Of a stretch of DNA of 64,000 nucleotides, positions 44,458 to 53,066 are shown in pieces. A program made the position numbers and the translations under genes. The notes under the pieces were generated by a model. The model was given only the letters and a program-made list of their open reading frames with translations, did not search any database and was not told where the DNA came from. The DNA lies in assembly GCF_019704135.1 (NCBI RefSeq), contig NZ_AP024355.1:3479034-3543033 (forward strand), given 5' to 3'. The stretch is from Desulfuromonas versatilis. GTDB taxonomy: Bacteria > Desulfobacterota > Desulfuromonadia > Desulfuromonadales > NIT-T3. Positions within the stretch are counted from its first letter, which is position 1. Each line of letters begins with the position of its first letter.

Positions 44458-47091
44458 ATGAGAAAAACCGGAATATTTATCGTCCTGCTCGTGGTTCTGG
44501 CCAACCTGGGTATCTGGGCCTACGCCAACCAACCCAAGGAGGCGCGCGACTGGCGCGGGGAGATCCGCGGATTCTCCTTCAGCCCCTTCGGCAAGGACCA
44601 GGACCCCTTTGAAAAGAAATACCCGAGCGTTGCGGATATCGACCGCGACCTGACCCTGCTCGCCACCAAAGCGAACCGGGTGCGCTCCTACTCCTCGGCC
44701 GAAGGCCAGGAGCATATCCCCGCCGTCGCCCAGGCCCACGGCCTCAAGGTGACCGCCGGGGCCTGGCTCGACAGGGATCTGGACAAAAACCGGATGGAGA
44801 TCGAGCAGCTGATCGTCAACACCAACAGCTATCACAGCGTCGAGCGGGCCATGGTGGGCAACGAGGTCATCCTGCGCGGGGATCTCAGCGTGGCCGAACT
44901 GGGCGAGTACATCGCCGAGGTCCGTGCGGCGACCAAGGTCCCGGTGGGGACCGCCGAGCCCTGGCACGTCTGGCTCAAGCACCCCGAGCTGGCCGGCCTG
45001 GTCGACTTCATCGCCATCCACATCCTCCCCTACTGGGAAGGGGTGCCCGCGGACAAGGCCATCGCCTGGACCCAGGACTGCTACGACCAGGTGGCGCGGG
45101 CCTTCCCCGGCAAGCCGGTGATCATCGGCGAGGTCGGCTGGCCGAGCGCCGGGCCGCGCTGGGAGAAGTCCGAACCCTCGGTGGTGAACCAGGCCCGTTT
45201 CGTGCGCGAATTCCTCAACCTGGCGGCGGAGAAGAATTACGACTACTTCCTCATGGAGGCCATCGACCAGCCCTGGAAAAAGGCCCTTGAAGGCCGGGCC
45301 GGGGCCCACTGGGGGATGTTCGACGCCGACCGCCAACCCAAGTACCCGCTGATCGGCGAGGTGGTCGAGCAGCCGTTGTGGCCCTGGCAGTTCGCCGTCG
45401 CCACCCTGCTTGCCCTGTGCCCGATGGTGCTGTTCCTGCGCAATTGGGACAACCTCAAGCGGCGCGGCCAGCTGTTTTTCGCCGTGCTGATCCAGGTGGC
45501 CGCTTCGATGTTCGCCTGGACCGCGTTTTTGCCCATCACCACCGCCATGACCCCCGCCGGGCTGACCGTCTGGGGCGTGCTGCTGCCGGCCCAGGCCGCC
45601 CTGCTGCTGGTGGTGTTGACCAACGGCCTGGAGATGTCCGAAATCCTCTGGGTGCAGCGCTGGCGGCGCCGTTTCCTCCCCGTCGAGGAAAAGTCCGGCG
45701 GACCCCAGCCCAAGGTGTCGATCCACCTGGCCATCTACAACGAGCCGCCCGAGTTGGTCTTCCAGACCCTCGACGGGCTTTCCCGCCTCGACTACCCCGA
45801 CTTCGAGGTGCTGGTCATCGACAACAACACCGCCCGCGAAGAAGTCTGGCGGCCGGTGGAGGAATACTGCGCGCGGCTCGGCGAGCGCTTCCGCTTCTTC
45901 CACCTGCCCAAGTGGCCCGGCTACAAGGCCGGTGCCCTGAACTTCGGCATGAGCCAGACCCATCCCGATGCCGCCATCGTCGGCGTCATCGACAGCGACT
46001 ACGTGGTCAGCCCCGACTGGCTGAGCAAGCTGGTCCCCTACTTCGATCGCCCCGAGGTCGGCTTCGTGCAGGCCCCGCAGGATAACCGCGAGTGGCAGGG
46101 CGATTTGTTCAAGACCATGATCAACTGGGAGTACAACGGCTTTTTCCAGATCGGCATGGTGCACCGCAACGAGCGCAACGCCATTATCCAGCACGGCACC
46201 ATGACCCTGGTGCGCCGCACGGCCCTCAACGAGGTCGGCAACTGGGGCGAATGGTGCATCTGCGAGGACGCCGAGCTCGGCCTGCGCCTTTTCGAGGCCG
46301 GCTACGAGTCGGTCTACGTCAACCACGACTTCGGCCACGGCGTGGTTCCCACCAGCTTCGCCGGCTACAAGGGGCAGCGCTTCCGCTGGACCTACGGTGC
46401 GGTGCAGATCCTGCGCCGCCACTGGCGCGCGCTGCTGCCCTGGAACAAGTCGGGCCTGACCCTGGGGCAGAAGTTCCACTTCGCCACCGGCTGGCTCCCC
46501 TGGTTCACCGACGCCATGCACCTGCTGTTCACCTTCGCCGGGGTGTTCTGGACCGTGGGGATGCTGCTGCTGCCCCACGAGTTCGAAATCCCCCTGCAGG
46601 TCTTCCTGGTGCCGACCCTGGGGCTGTTCGTCTTCAAGGTCATGCACGCGCTGGTGCTCTACCGGGCCCGGGTGCGCTGCACCTTCTGGCAGAGCGTCGG
46701 GGCCGCCATCGCCGGCATGGGTCTGACCCACACCATCGCCCGGGCCATCTTCAACGGGCTGTGGACCTCGAGCAAACCCTTCCTGCGCACCCCCAAGGGC
46801 GAAGGGCGCCCCGCCGTGTTCCAGGGGGTGGCCATGGCCTGGGAGGAGACCCAGATCATGTTGCTGCTGTGGCTGACCGCGGTGGCCAGCCTCTGGTTCT
46901 TCGGCCTCGACAACGTCGAGGGGCTGCTCTGGGCAGCGCTGTTGCTGGTCCAGTCGATCCCCTACGCCTCGGCGCTGCTCACCTCGCTGGCCAGCACCCT
47001 GCCCCGGGTGCACCTGGTGCTGCCGCGCTTCGGCTCCGGGCTGCTGCGGATGCTGTGGAATCCCCGGCCGCGGCGCACCCCGATGGGGTAA
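44458..47091 (+). CDS. GH17-GT2 fusion: beta-glucan synthase
   Basis: 877 residues. N-terminal TM, then a GH17-like barrel about 35-300 (acid/base in MVGNEVI, nucleophile in IIGEVGWPSAGPRW), several TMs (about 305-385), and a processive GT2 domain about 415-650: LAIYNEPPELVFQTLDGL, DxD-type VGVIDSDYVV, catalytic base region CEDAELGLRLFEAG and QRFRWTYGAVQ, followed by further TMs. It resembles NdvB/NdvC-type enzymes that make beta-1,3 (1,6)-glucans, with the GH17 part trimming or branching the product in the periplasm. It is single, with its own promoter and long leader. The product class is inferred from the family. Confidence 0.9.
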   Translation: MRKTGIFIVLLVVLANLGIWAYANQPKEARDWRGEIRGFSFSPFGKDQDPFEKKYPSVADIDRDLTLLATKANRVRSYSSAEGQEHIPAVAQAHGLKVTAGAWLDRDLDKNRMEIEQLIVNTNSYHSVERAMVGNEVILRGDLSVAELGEYIAEVRAATKVPVGTAEPWHVWLKHPELAGLVDFIAIHILPYWEGVPADKAIAWTQDCYDQVARAFPGKPVIIGEVGWPSAGPRWEKSEPSVVNQARFVREFLNLAAEKNYDYFLMEAIDQPWKKALEGRAGAHWGMFDADRQPKYPLIGEVVEQPLWPWQFAVATLLALCPMVLFLRNWDNLKRRGQLFFAVLIQVAASMFAWTAFLPITTAMTPAGLTVWGVLLPAQAALLLVVLTNGLEMSEILWVQRWRRRFLPVEEKSGGPQPKVSIHLAIYNEPPELVFQTLDGLSRLDYPDFEVLVIDNNTAREEVWRPVEEYCARLGERFRFFHLPKWPGYKAGALNFGMSQTHPDAAIVGVIDSDYVVSPDWLSKLVPYFDRPEVGFVQAPQDNREWQGDLFKTMINWEYNGFFQIGMVHRNERNAIIQHGTMTLVRRTALNEVGNWGEWCICEDAELGLRLFEAGYESVYVNHDFGHGVVPTSFAGYKGQRFRWTYGAVQILRRHWRALLPWNKSGLTLGQKFHFATGWLPWFTDAMHLLFTFAGVFWTVGMLLLPHEFEIPLQVFLVPTLGLFVFKVMHALVLYRARVRCTFWQSVGAAIAGMGLTHTIARAIFNGLWTSSKPFLRTPKGEGRPAVFQGVAMAWEETQIMLLLWLTAVASLWFFGLDNVEGLLWAALLLVQSIPYASALLTSLASTLPRVHLVLPRFGSGLLRMLWNPRPRRTPMG

Positions 47092-47107
47092 GGCCGGCTG
47101 AACAAAG

Positions 47108-47149
47108 CACAAAAAAAGAGGCGGGAGCGATTCCGCCTCTTTTTTTGTG
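47108..47149 (+). terminator. Intrinsic terminator after the glucan synthase
   Basis: 17-bp perfect stem with core AGAGGCGG/CCGCCTCT flanked by A7/T7; it can work in both directions. Confidence 0.95.
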
Positions 47150-47258
47150 CCCATGGACCCGGTGCGCCCTTTTTTCCCCGCGCCGCAACCAGCCGCGGCG
47201 GCTTTGTTGCACCCCAGGCAGGCGCCCTCCCTCCTTTTGCAAAAAGGCTGACGCAAAC

Positions 47259-47284
47259 AAAAAAGGCCCCGCCGAAGCGGGGCC
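47259..47284 (-). terminator. Intrinsic terminator of the MFS transporter gene
   Basis: Stem GGCCCCGC/GCGGGGCC with CGAA loop; six T on the minus strand. Confidence 0.9.
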
Positions 47285-47310
47285 AGAAGATAACTAACAC
47301 GGAACGGGAA

Positions 47311-48978
47311 TCAGTCGGCCTTCTGCAGGGCCAGTTCCTCGTCCTCCAGCTCCTGGGCCACGGGCACCGTAGCGGGAGCCTCGGCCTTGCGGGTACGCAG
47401 GGAGAGCGAGAGCATGGCGCCGACCAGCAGCAGCACGCCGGCGGCGGCGAAGGACGTGGTGAACCCTCCGGTCTTGACCTTGAGCATCTCCGAAACGCGG
47501 ACCAGGACGAAGGCGCCGATGCCCCAGGCGCTGAACAGCATGCCGTAGTTCATGCCGAAGTTCTTCATCCCCCAGTAGTCCTTGGCGAAGGCGGGGAACA
47601 GGGCCAGGTTGGTGCCGTAGTTGAAGACCATGAAGGTGACCAGCAGGGTGACCAGGACCGGGTTGCCTTTGCCGCTGAGCATGGGGATCGCGGCGAACAT
47701 CAACGCCCCCTGGAAGACCAGCATGAAGGTCAGGGTGTTGGCCCGCCCCAGCTTATCGGAGACCACCCCGGCCACCAGGCGGCCGGCGGCGTTGCCGATG
47801 GACATGATGGCCACCACCAGGAAGGCCATCTCGCCCAGGCTGGCCTTGGCCAGGCCCTTGGCGCTGCCGATGACCATCAGGCCGGCGCCGGCGCCGATGA
47901 AAAAGCAGACCCACAGGGTATAGAACTTGGCCTGGCTGAACAGCTGGGTGGGCGTGAAATCGATCGAGGGAGCGGCTTTCTTGGCAGCCTGCTTGGCCGC
48001 GGGGGCCGGCACATACCCAGCGGGGGGGTTGCTGATCAGCATCGCCAGGGCACAGACCACGATGGTAAAGGCGACCCCAAAGTAAAGCATCGACTGCTGC
48101 AGGCCGTGGACGCCGAGCAGGTAGGTGGCCAGCGGAGCGATGTAGACCGAGGCCAGCCCGAAGCCGGAGACCACGATCCCGGCGATGAGGCCGGTTTTGG
48201 CGGGGGAAAACCATTTGAGCGCCGGGGGAGTGGCCGCCGAATAGCCGAAGCCGATCCCCATGCCGGCCAGCACGCCGAAGCCCATGATCCACGACCAGTA
48301 GGCGGTGGTCTGGGAGACCCAGACGAAACCGGCGCCGACCAGCAGGCCGCCGATGATGCAGGTGACCCGCGGGCCGAACTTGTCCTGGACCTTGCCGGCG
48401 ATGATCATGGCGGCGGAGAAGACCAGGCAGGCCACGGCGTAAGGGTCGTTGATCGAAGCGGGATCCCAGTTGAAGGGTCCGCCGGCCTTGATGGAGTCGG
48501 AGATGGCGCCTTTGAAGATACTCCAGGTGTACAAAATGCCCAGCGCCAGATTGATGCCGGTACCTGCCAGGGCGACGATCCACCCTCTGCTGCTCGATGC
48601 CTGTTGTTGGGTCATTGCTCTCTCCTCCTTGGATTGATAAGAGTTCTGGTAATAAGTGCCCGATACGTAGCGCATTTGGTAAGGGAGCGGCCAACGGGCC
48701 TTGAACGGTCTGACCACCGGTCGGCCGGGGTGCGGACGGGAGTTTCCGGGGGCGTCCCCTTCCCTGTCCCGGGGAGCCTCCTCAACCGGCCGCTTGCGGC
48801 CCCCGCTCGCCTGGTCGGGAAACCTCGAGGCCAGCTCCTGGTATCTGCTGCAGTCGGCAAAACGGCAGTTGCAGTGGCTGACCATCATCCTGGCATCGTG
48901 GGGGGAGATATAGCCGCACCCCACGTCGCAGTAGTCTTCGTTTTTGCGAAAGAAGGGACAAAGCTGCATGCCTTCCAT
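47311..48978 (-). CDS. OFA-family MFS transporter with Cys-rich N-terminal domain (internal start at 48615)
   Basis: 555 residues from the ATG at 48978 (GAGGAA upstream). Residues 1-52 are the Cys/His module (CPFFRK, YCDVGCGYIS, HDA, HC, C), 28/52 identical to that of the SatP-like protein. A linker of about 70 residues leads to a second ATG at 48615 with a strong AAGGAGG, which begins a complete 434-residue, 12-helix MFS protein (SRGWIVALAGTGINLALGILYTWSIF) of the oxalate/formate antiporter type. The frame is unbroken, so the cell may make a long and a short form. A sigma-54-type promoter lies at 49036-49052 and three palindromes further upstream. Substrate probably a monocarboxylate; this is inferred. 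Confidence 0.8.
   Translation of the reverse strand: MEGMQLCPFFRKNEDYCDVGCGYISPHDARMMVSHCNCRFADCSRYQELASRFPDQASGGRKRPVEEAPRDREGDAPGNSRPHPGRPVVRPFKARWPLPYQMRYVSGTYYQNSYQSKEERAMTQQQASSSRGWIVALAGTGINLALGILYTWSIFKGAISDSIKAGGPFNWDPASINDPYAVACLVFSAAMIIAGKVQDKFGPRVTCIIGGLLVGAGFVWVSQTTAYWSWIMGFGVLAGMGIGFGYSAATPPALKWFSPAKTGLIAGIVVSGFGLASVYIAPLATYLLGVHGLQQSMLYFGVAFTIVVCALAMLISNPPAGYVPAPAAKQAAKKAAPSIDFTPTQLFSQAKFYTLWVCFFIGAGAGLMVIGSAKGLAKASLGEMAFLVVAIMSIGNAAGRLVAGVVSDKLGRANTLTFMLVFQGALMFAAIPMLSGKGNPVLVTLLVTFMVFNYGTNLALFPAFAKDYWGMKNFGMNYGMLFSAWGIGAFVLVRVSEMLKVKTGGFTTSFAAAGVLLLVGAMLSLSLRTRKAEAPATVPVAQELEDEELALQKAD
48613..48630 (-). promoter_or_regulatory. Strong internal ribosome-binding site and start in the MFS gene
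   Basis: AAGGAGG (48630-48624), 8-base spacer, ATG at 48615. It is stronger than the site of the upstream start and in the same frame. Confidence 0.8.
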
Positions 48979-49035
48979 AACTTTCCTCGCCAGGATGGGG
49001 TTAGCTGATGCCTTCCCTGTTGCGTATACAGTAAG

Positions 49036-49052
49036 AGCAACGGGCATACCAA
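49036..49052 (-). promoter_or_regulatory. Predicted sigma-54 (-24/-12) promoter of the MFS gene
   Basis: Minus strand TGGTATG-CCCG-TTGCT with GG-N10-GC spacing, about 58 bp before the ATG at 48978. Near-identical to 24398-24414. Confidence 0.72.
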
Positions 49053-49139
49053 TGTTTTATCGTGTTGACAAAACCTGGCTTTTCAATCTGTTTTCAAGCA
49101 GTTACCAATAGATTCAGCGCCAGGACCCACACTCGCGGA

Positions 49140-49155
49140 TTCGCAGTTATGCGAA
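49140..49155. promoter_or_regulatory. Palindrome TTCGCA-GTTA-TGCGAA (possible activator site)
   Basis: Perfect 6-4-6 palindrome (extends to 8 bp arms, 49138-49157) about 90 bp upstream of the -24 element. Confidence 0.6.
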
Positions 49156-49279
49156 TCTGGGGAGGCTGGTCGGAGTCGGCAGAGGGCAGGTCAGAGGGTG
49201 GGGCCAAGGGTAGCGGTGGCAGCGGCAGGCCAGCCAGTCAGGCGCTTTGAGGATGGATTCGGCAATTGCAAAACGGGGT

Positions 49280-49295
49280 TTTGCATCCATGCAAA
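49280..49295. promoter_or_regulatory. Palindrome TTTGCA-TCCA-TGCAAA (possible activator site)
   Basis: Perfect 6-4-6 palindrome. Just before it is another inverted repeat TGCAAAAC-GGG-GTTTTGCA sharing the left half. Confidence 0.6.
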
Positions 49296-49312
49296 GCCCC
49301 AGGAGAATGGAT

Positions 49313-49328
49313 TTCGCAAATCTGCAAA
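49313..49328. promoter_or_regulatory. Palindrome TTCGCA-AATC-TGCAAA (possible activator site)
   Basis: 6-4-6 site with one G-A/T variation, 33 bp centre to centre from the previous one. The 340-bp region 49048-49389 otherwise holds the efpL terminator and no gene. Confidence 0.55.
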
Positions 49329-49358
49329 ATAAAAAGCCGCCCTGGTGGGGGCGGCTTT
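49329..49358 (-). terminator. Intrinsic terminator of efpL
   Basis: Stem AAAGCCGCC/GGCGGCTTT; on the minus strand it runs into a T-rich tail. Confidence 0.85.
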
Positions 49359-49389
49359 GGCGGGGCGCTTCAAGAGGGTCGCGGGGCGC

Positions 49390-49953
49390 TCAGGCCCGGG
49401 AGACGAAGCGGCATTCGCGGGTGTCGATCTTGATTTTCTCGCCCGACTCCAGGTAACCGGGGACCTGGATGCGCAAACCGGTCTCCAGGAGCGCCTCCTT
49501 GGTCTGGGCGGTTGCGGTGGCGTTCTTGATCGCCGGGGCGGTCTCGGTCACGGTCAGCTCCACGGTCATGGGCGGATCGACGCTGACCACCTGCCCTTGG
49601 AACACCCCGAGCTGTACTTCGGCCCCCTCGAGCAGATAGCCTTGGATCGGTTCGTACATGTCGGGGCCGAGTTCGTACTGCTCGTAGCTCTCCAGGTCCA
49701 TGAAGACCCCGCCGTCGCCCGAGGCATAGAGGAACTGCCCTTTGCGCCGTTCGAAGTCGGCCGCATCGACCCTTTCGCCGGCTTTGAAAGTCTTCTCCAA
49801 CACCTGGCCGGTGAGCAGGTTGCGGTACTTGGTCTTGACCAGGGTGCTGCCGCCCCGGGCGGAAGGGGACTGGGTGGTGAAGTCCAGAACCAGGCAGGGC
49901 GCGTTGTCGAGCTGCATGACAAAGCCGCGTTTCAGATCTGCGGTGGTGCTCAT
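49390..49953 (-). CDS. efpL: Elongation factor P-like protein (EfpL/YeiP type)
   Basis: 187 residues from the ATG at 49953, which has AGGAG nine bases upstream (the ATG at 49962 abuts the ribosome-binding site). Three EF-P-like beta domains. The domain I loop reads QSPSARGGSTLVKTKYRNLLTG, matching the EfpL/YeiP loop (SPSARGAATL) with Arg at the tip rather than the Lys of canonical EF-P. Such factors help ribosomes at polyproline and related stalls without the EpmA modification. It is divergent from the canonical efp gene. Confidence 0.85.
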   Translation of the reverse strand: MSTTADLKRGFVMQLDNAPCLVLDFTTQSPSARGGSTLVKTKYRNLLTGQVLEKTFKAGERVDAADFERRKGQFLYASGDGGVFMDLESYEQYELGPDMYEPIQGYLLEGAEVQLGVFQGQVVSVDPPMTVELTVTETAPAIKNATATAQTKEALLETGLRIQVPGYLESGEKIKIDTRECRFVSRA

Positions 49954-50131
49954 GATGGTCATCTCCTGACGGAATAGGTTTTGATTTGCCGGAATTTACC
50001 ATAATCGCCCCCCCGCTGGCAATCGTCATCCGGTCAATTTTTCAGTGACAAGGAAGCGAATTCTGTGGTTAAATGACGCGTTTTACCGACCACCGACGAT
50101 TCGCTGAAAATACATACAAGGAGATTGCCCC

Positions 50132-50695
50132 ATGTACAGCTGCGCCGACCTGAAGAAAGGTCTCAAATTGATGATCGACGGCGAACCCCACGTCATCGTC
50201 CAGTTCGATTTCACCAAGCCCGGCAAGGGCCAGGCGCTCTACAAGTGCAAGCTGCGCAACATGATCACCGGCTCGCTGTTCGACCGCACCTACCGCAGTG
50301 GCGAGTCCTTCGAGCCGGCCAGCCTCGAAGAGCGGGAAATGCAATACCTCTACCAGGATGAGACCGGCTACGTCTTCATGGACAACCGCAACTTCGAGCA
50401 GGTCACCATGAGCGCCGACACCCTGGGCGACGACAAGTACTTCCTGGTCGACAACATGGAGGTCAAGATCCTGCTGTTCAACGGCCAGGGAATCGGCATC
50501 ACCCTGCCCAACTTCGTCAACCTGCGCGTCACCCAGGCCGACCCCTGGGTCAAGGGCGACACCGCCGCCGGCAACAACAAGCCGGCCACCGTCGAGACCG
50601 GCTACAGCCTGCAGGTCCCCTCCTTCGTCGAGCAGGACACGCTGATCCAGATCGACACCCGCACCGGCGAGTACGTGACCCGCGTCAAGGAATAA
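50132..50695 (+). CDS. efp: Elongation factor P
   Basis: 187 residues; AAGGAG upstream. Three domains: KOW-like MYSCADLKKGLKLMIDGEPHVI, loop FDFTKPGKGQALYKCKLRN with the modifiable Lys in PGKGQA, middle OB domain (YVFMDNRNFEQVTM) and C-terminal OB domain (VETGYSLQVPSFVEQDTLIQIDTRTGEYVTRVKE). It relieves polyproline stalling. It is followed after 6 bp by its modification enzyme gene epmA, forming an operon. Confidence 0.97.
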   Translation: MYSCADLKKGLKLMIDGEPHVIVQFDFTKPGKGQALYKCKLRNMITGSLFDRTYRSGESFEPASLEEREMQYLYQDETGYVFMDNRNFEQVTMSADTLGDDKYFLVDNMEVKILLFNGQGIGITLPNFVNLRVTQADPWVKGDTAAGNNKPATVETGYSLQVPSFVEQDTLIQIDTRTGEYVTRVKE

Positions 50696-50701
50696 GCCGG
50701 C

Positions 50702-51613
50702 ATGGAACCGAACTGGGCGCTGGCGCGAAAGCGCCCCGCCCTGGAAAAACGGGCCCGGATCCTTCAAGGGATCCGGGCCTTTTTCGTAGCGCGGGAATTT
50801 CTCGAAGTGGAGACCCCGCAGCGCATCCCCGCCAACGCCCCCGAGTTCCACATCGATGCGGTAGGCAGCGAGGGGTGGTTTCTGCACACCTCGCCCGAGC
50901 TGTGCATGAAGCGCCTGCTCGCCGCCGGCTACCCGCGCCTGTTCCAGCTCTGCCGCTGCTGGCGCCAGGGGGAGCGCGGCAGCCGGCACCTGCCCGAGTT
51001 CACCATGCTCGAATGGTACCGGGCCGAGGCCGACTACCGGGCCCTGATGGATGACTGCGAGGCGCTGCTGCAGGCGCTGCTCCCGCAAGGGCGGCTCACC
51101 TGGCAGGGACAGGCCATCGACCTGGCGCCCCCCTGGGAGCGGCTCAGCGTGCGCGAGGCCTTTGCCCGCTACGCCTCCATCGGCCTGGACGAGGCTCTGG
51201 GCGGCGGCCGCTTCGACGAGATCATCGCCCTGGAGGTCGAGCCGCACCTGGGGCTGCAGACCCCGACCTTTCTCATCGACTACCCAGTCCAGCTGGCCGC
51301 TCTGGCCCGGGCCAAGCCCGCCGATCCCCGAGTCGCCGAGCGCTTCGAACTCTACATCGCCGGGCTCGAGTTGGCCAACGCCTTCTCCGAGCTGACCGAC
51401 CCCGTCGAGCAGCGCCAGCGCTTCGCCCGGGACGAGGCCGAGCGGCGCGCTGCCGGCAAGCCCCCCTACCCCTCGCCGGAGAAGTTTCTCGACGAGCTCG
51501 CCGCCATGCCCCCCGCCGCCGGCATCGCCCTGGGGGTCGACCGGCTGGTGCAGCTACTGTGCGACGCCGCGACCATCGACCAGGTGGTGGCCTTCACCCC
51601 GGAGGAGCTCTGA
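50702..51613 (+). CDS. epmA: EF-P--(R)-beta-lysine ligase
   Basis: 303 residues; a class II LysRS catalytic core without the anticodon-binding domain, the hallmark of EpmA/PoxA/GenX. Motif 1 region REFLEVETPQRIP, motif 2 FQLCRCWRQGERGSRHLPEFTMLEWY, motif 3 AGIALGVDRLVQLL. It attaches (R)-beta-lysine to the EF-P loop Lys. In operon with efp and facing epmB. Confidence 0.96.
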   Translation: MEPNWALARKRPALEKRARILQGIRAFFVAREFLEVETPQRIPANAPEFHIDAVGSEGWFLHTSPELCMKRLLAAGYPRLFQLCRCWRQGERGSRHLPEFTMLEWYRAEADYRALMDDCEALLQALLPQGRLTWQGQAIDLAPPWERLSVREAFARYASIGLDEALGGGRFDEIIALEVEPHLGLQTPTFLIDYPVQLAALARAKPADPRVAERFELYIAGLELANAFSELTDPVEQRQRFARDEAERRAAGKPPYPSPEKFLDELAAMPPAAGIALGVDRLVQLLCDAATIDQVVAFTPEEL

Positions 51614-51666
51614 GGGGCGCAGGCTGCGCCGACCAGGCAAATAAAGGGGTCAACAATGCCCAGGAT

Positions 51667-51705
51667 ACGGCAAAGGCCGGAGCGTTTCGCTCCGGCCTTT
51701 GCCGT
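51667..51705. terminator. Shared terminator between epmA and epmB
   Basis: 18-bp perfect stem with core GGCAAAGGCCGGAGCG, loop TTT; the T-runs are short, but it lies between convergent genes. Confidence 0.8.
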
Positions 51706-51711
51706 TTGACC

Positions 51712-52752
51712 TCAGTCGCCGTTGGGATAGACGATGCGCTCGCCGTCAGGGGCCCGCAGCAGGGCGCTCTCGCCCAGGCGCTCCAGATAGCCCGGGACCA
51801 GCGGCACCTTGCCCTTGCCCCCCGGCAGATCGACCACGTACTGGGGAATGGCCATCCCCGAAACCTCGCCGCCCAGCGCGGCGAGGATCTCCAGCCCCCT
51901 TTCGAGGCGGCTGCGGAAATGCCCGGTGCCGGCGGTCAGATCCATCTGGTGCAGATAATAGGGGCGCACCCGAATCCGCATCAGCCCCCGCACCAGCTCG
52001 GCCATCACCGCCGGCTCGTCGTTGACCCCGGCCAGCAGCACCGTCTGGTTGCCCAGGGCGATACCGGCGTCGGCCAGCCGCCCGCAGGCCTCGGCGGCTG
52101 CGGCGGTGAGCTCGGCGGGGTGGTTGAAGTGGGTATTGAGATAGAGGGGATGGAACTGCCGGAGGGTGCGGCAGAGCTCCTCGGTGATCCGCTCGGGCAG
52201 GGTGACGGGGACCCGGCTGCCGATGCGGATGACCTCCACGTGGGGGATCCTGCGCAGCCGCGCCAGGATGTCGCCGAGCATGCGGTCGGACATCAGCAGC
52301 GGGTCGCCCCCGGAGAGCAGCACGTCCTTGATCCGCGGGTTGCGGCCGATGTAGTCGATGCCGTCGAGGATCTCGCCGAAGGAGACCGAGTGGCCGCCGC
52401 AGCCGACCTTGCGCTTGCGGGTGCAGAAGCGGCAGTAGGCGGCGCAGACGTTGGAGACCAGAAACAGGGCCCGGTCGGGGTAACGGTGGACGATGCTCGG
52501 GACCGGCGACAGGTGTTCCTCGTTGAGCGGGTCGGCGGGCAGGCCGTCGGCCAGCAGTTCGGCCGGGTCGGGGACGCACTGTTTCCAGATCGGGTCGCCG
52601 ATTTCGCGGATCAGCCCCAGGTAGTGGGGGGTGATGCGCATGGGGTAGCGCTCGACCACCGCCTCGAGCGCCGCCACGTCGACAGGGAAATGCTCGGCGA
52701 GTTGCGCCGGGGTGGTGATGCACTGCTTGAGCTGCTGCTGCCAGAGTTCCAT
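51712..52752 (-). CDS. epmB: EF-P beta-lysylation protein, lysine 2,3-aminomutase
   Basis: 346 residues, the short form typical of EpmB. Radical SAM cluster motif CAAYCRFCTRKRKVG, SAM-binding SGGDPLLMSD, and PLP-binding region near the C-terminus (PGGKGKVPLVPGYL). It turns lysine into (R)-beta-lysine for EpmA. Convergent with epmA, so the EF-P pathway is complete at one locus. Confidence 0.95.
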   Translation of the reverse strand: MELWQQQLKQCITTPAQLAEHFPVDVAALEAVVERYPMRITPHYLGLIREIGDPIWKQCVPDPAELLADGLPADPLNEEHLSPVPSIVHRYPDRALFLVSNVCAAYCRFCTRKRKVGCGGHSVSFGEILDGIDYIGRNPRIKDVLLSGGDPLLMSDRMLGDILARLRRIPHVEVIRIGSRVPVTLPERITEELCRTLRQFHPLYLNTHFNHPAELTAAAAEACGRLADAGIALGNQTVLLAGVNDEPAVMAELVRGLMRIRVRPYYLHQMDLTAGTGHFRSRLERGLEILAALGGEVSGMAIPQYVVDLPGGKGKVPLVPGYLERLGESALLRAPDGERIVYPNGD

Positions 52753-52904
52753 AAAAAACCTGTGCGATAGACTGCGAAAAACCTGCCTACCGAAAGCGGG
52801 CCGTAGATTAACGCAGAAAATACCGGATTGAAATACTCACTTGTTACCGAGCGGACTCAAGCAGGCTAAAGCCTGCAGAGTCATTAATTCAAAGAGTCCT
52901 GAAT

Positions 52905-52993
52905 AACAGGGATGAACAGGATAAATGGGATTAAGGCCAAACCCTCAAACTTTTTCTTTGGCTCTATTCCCTTCATCCCCTTTATCCCTGTGA
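52905..52993. repeat. Imperfect inverted repeat (GGGATGAA/TTCATCCC type)
   Basis: Arms 52905-52932 and 52966-52993 (about 18 of 25 core bases complementary) around a 33-nt loop. It lies in the 314-bp gap after epmB, which also has a small hairpin GCAGGCTAAAGCCTGC (52861-52876) and no gene. Confidence 0.6.
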
Positions 52994-53066
52994 AAAATTT
53001 CCCGGATTGCTGCAGTCAAGGCGTCAAGCCTGAGCGAGGCGGACAGAGCCCCAAGGTCTATTCCCC

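Noticed and set aside
44449-47256. A 935-residue open frame on the minus strand
   Set aside because: Shadow of the glucan synthase gene on the other strand; no family motif and low-complexity composition.
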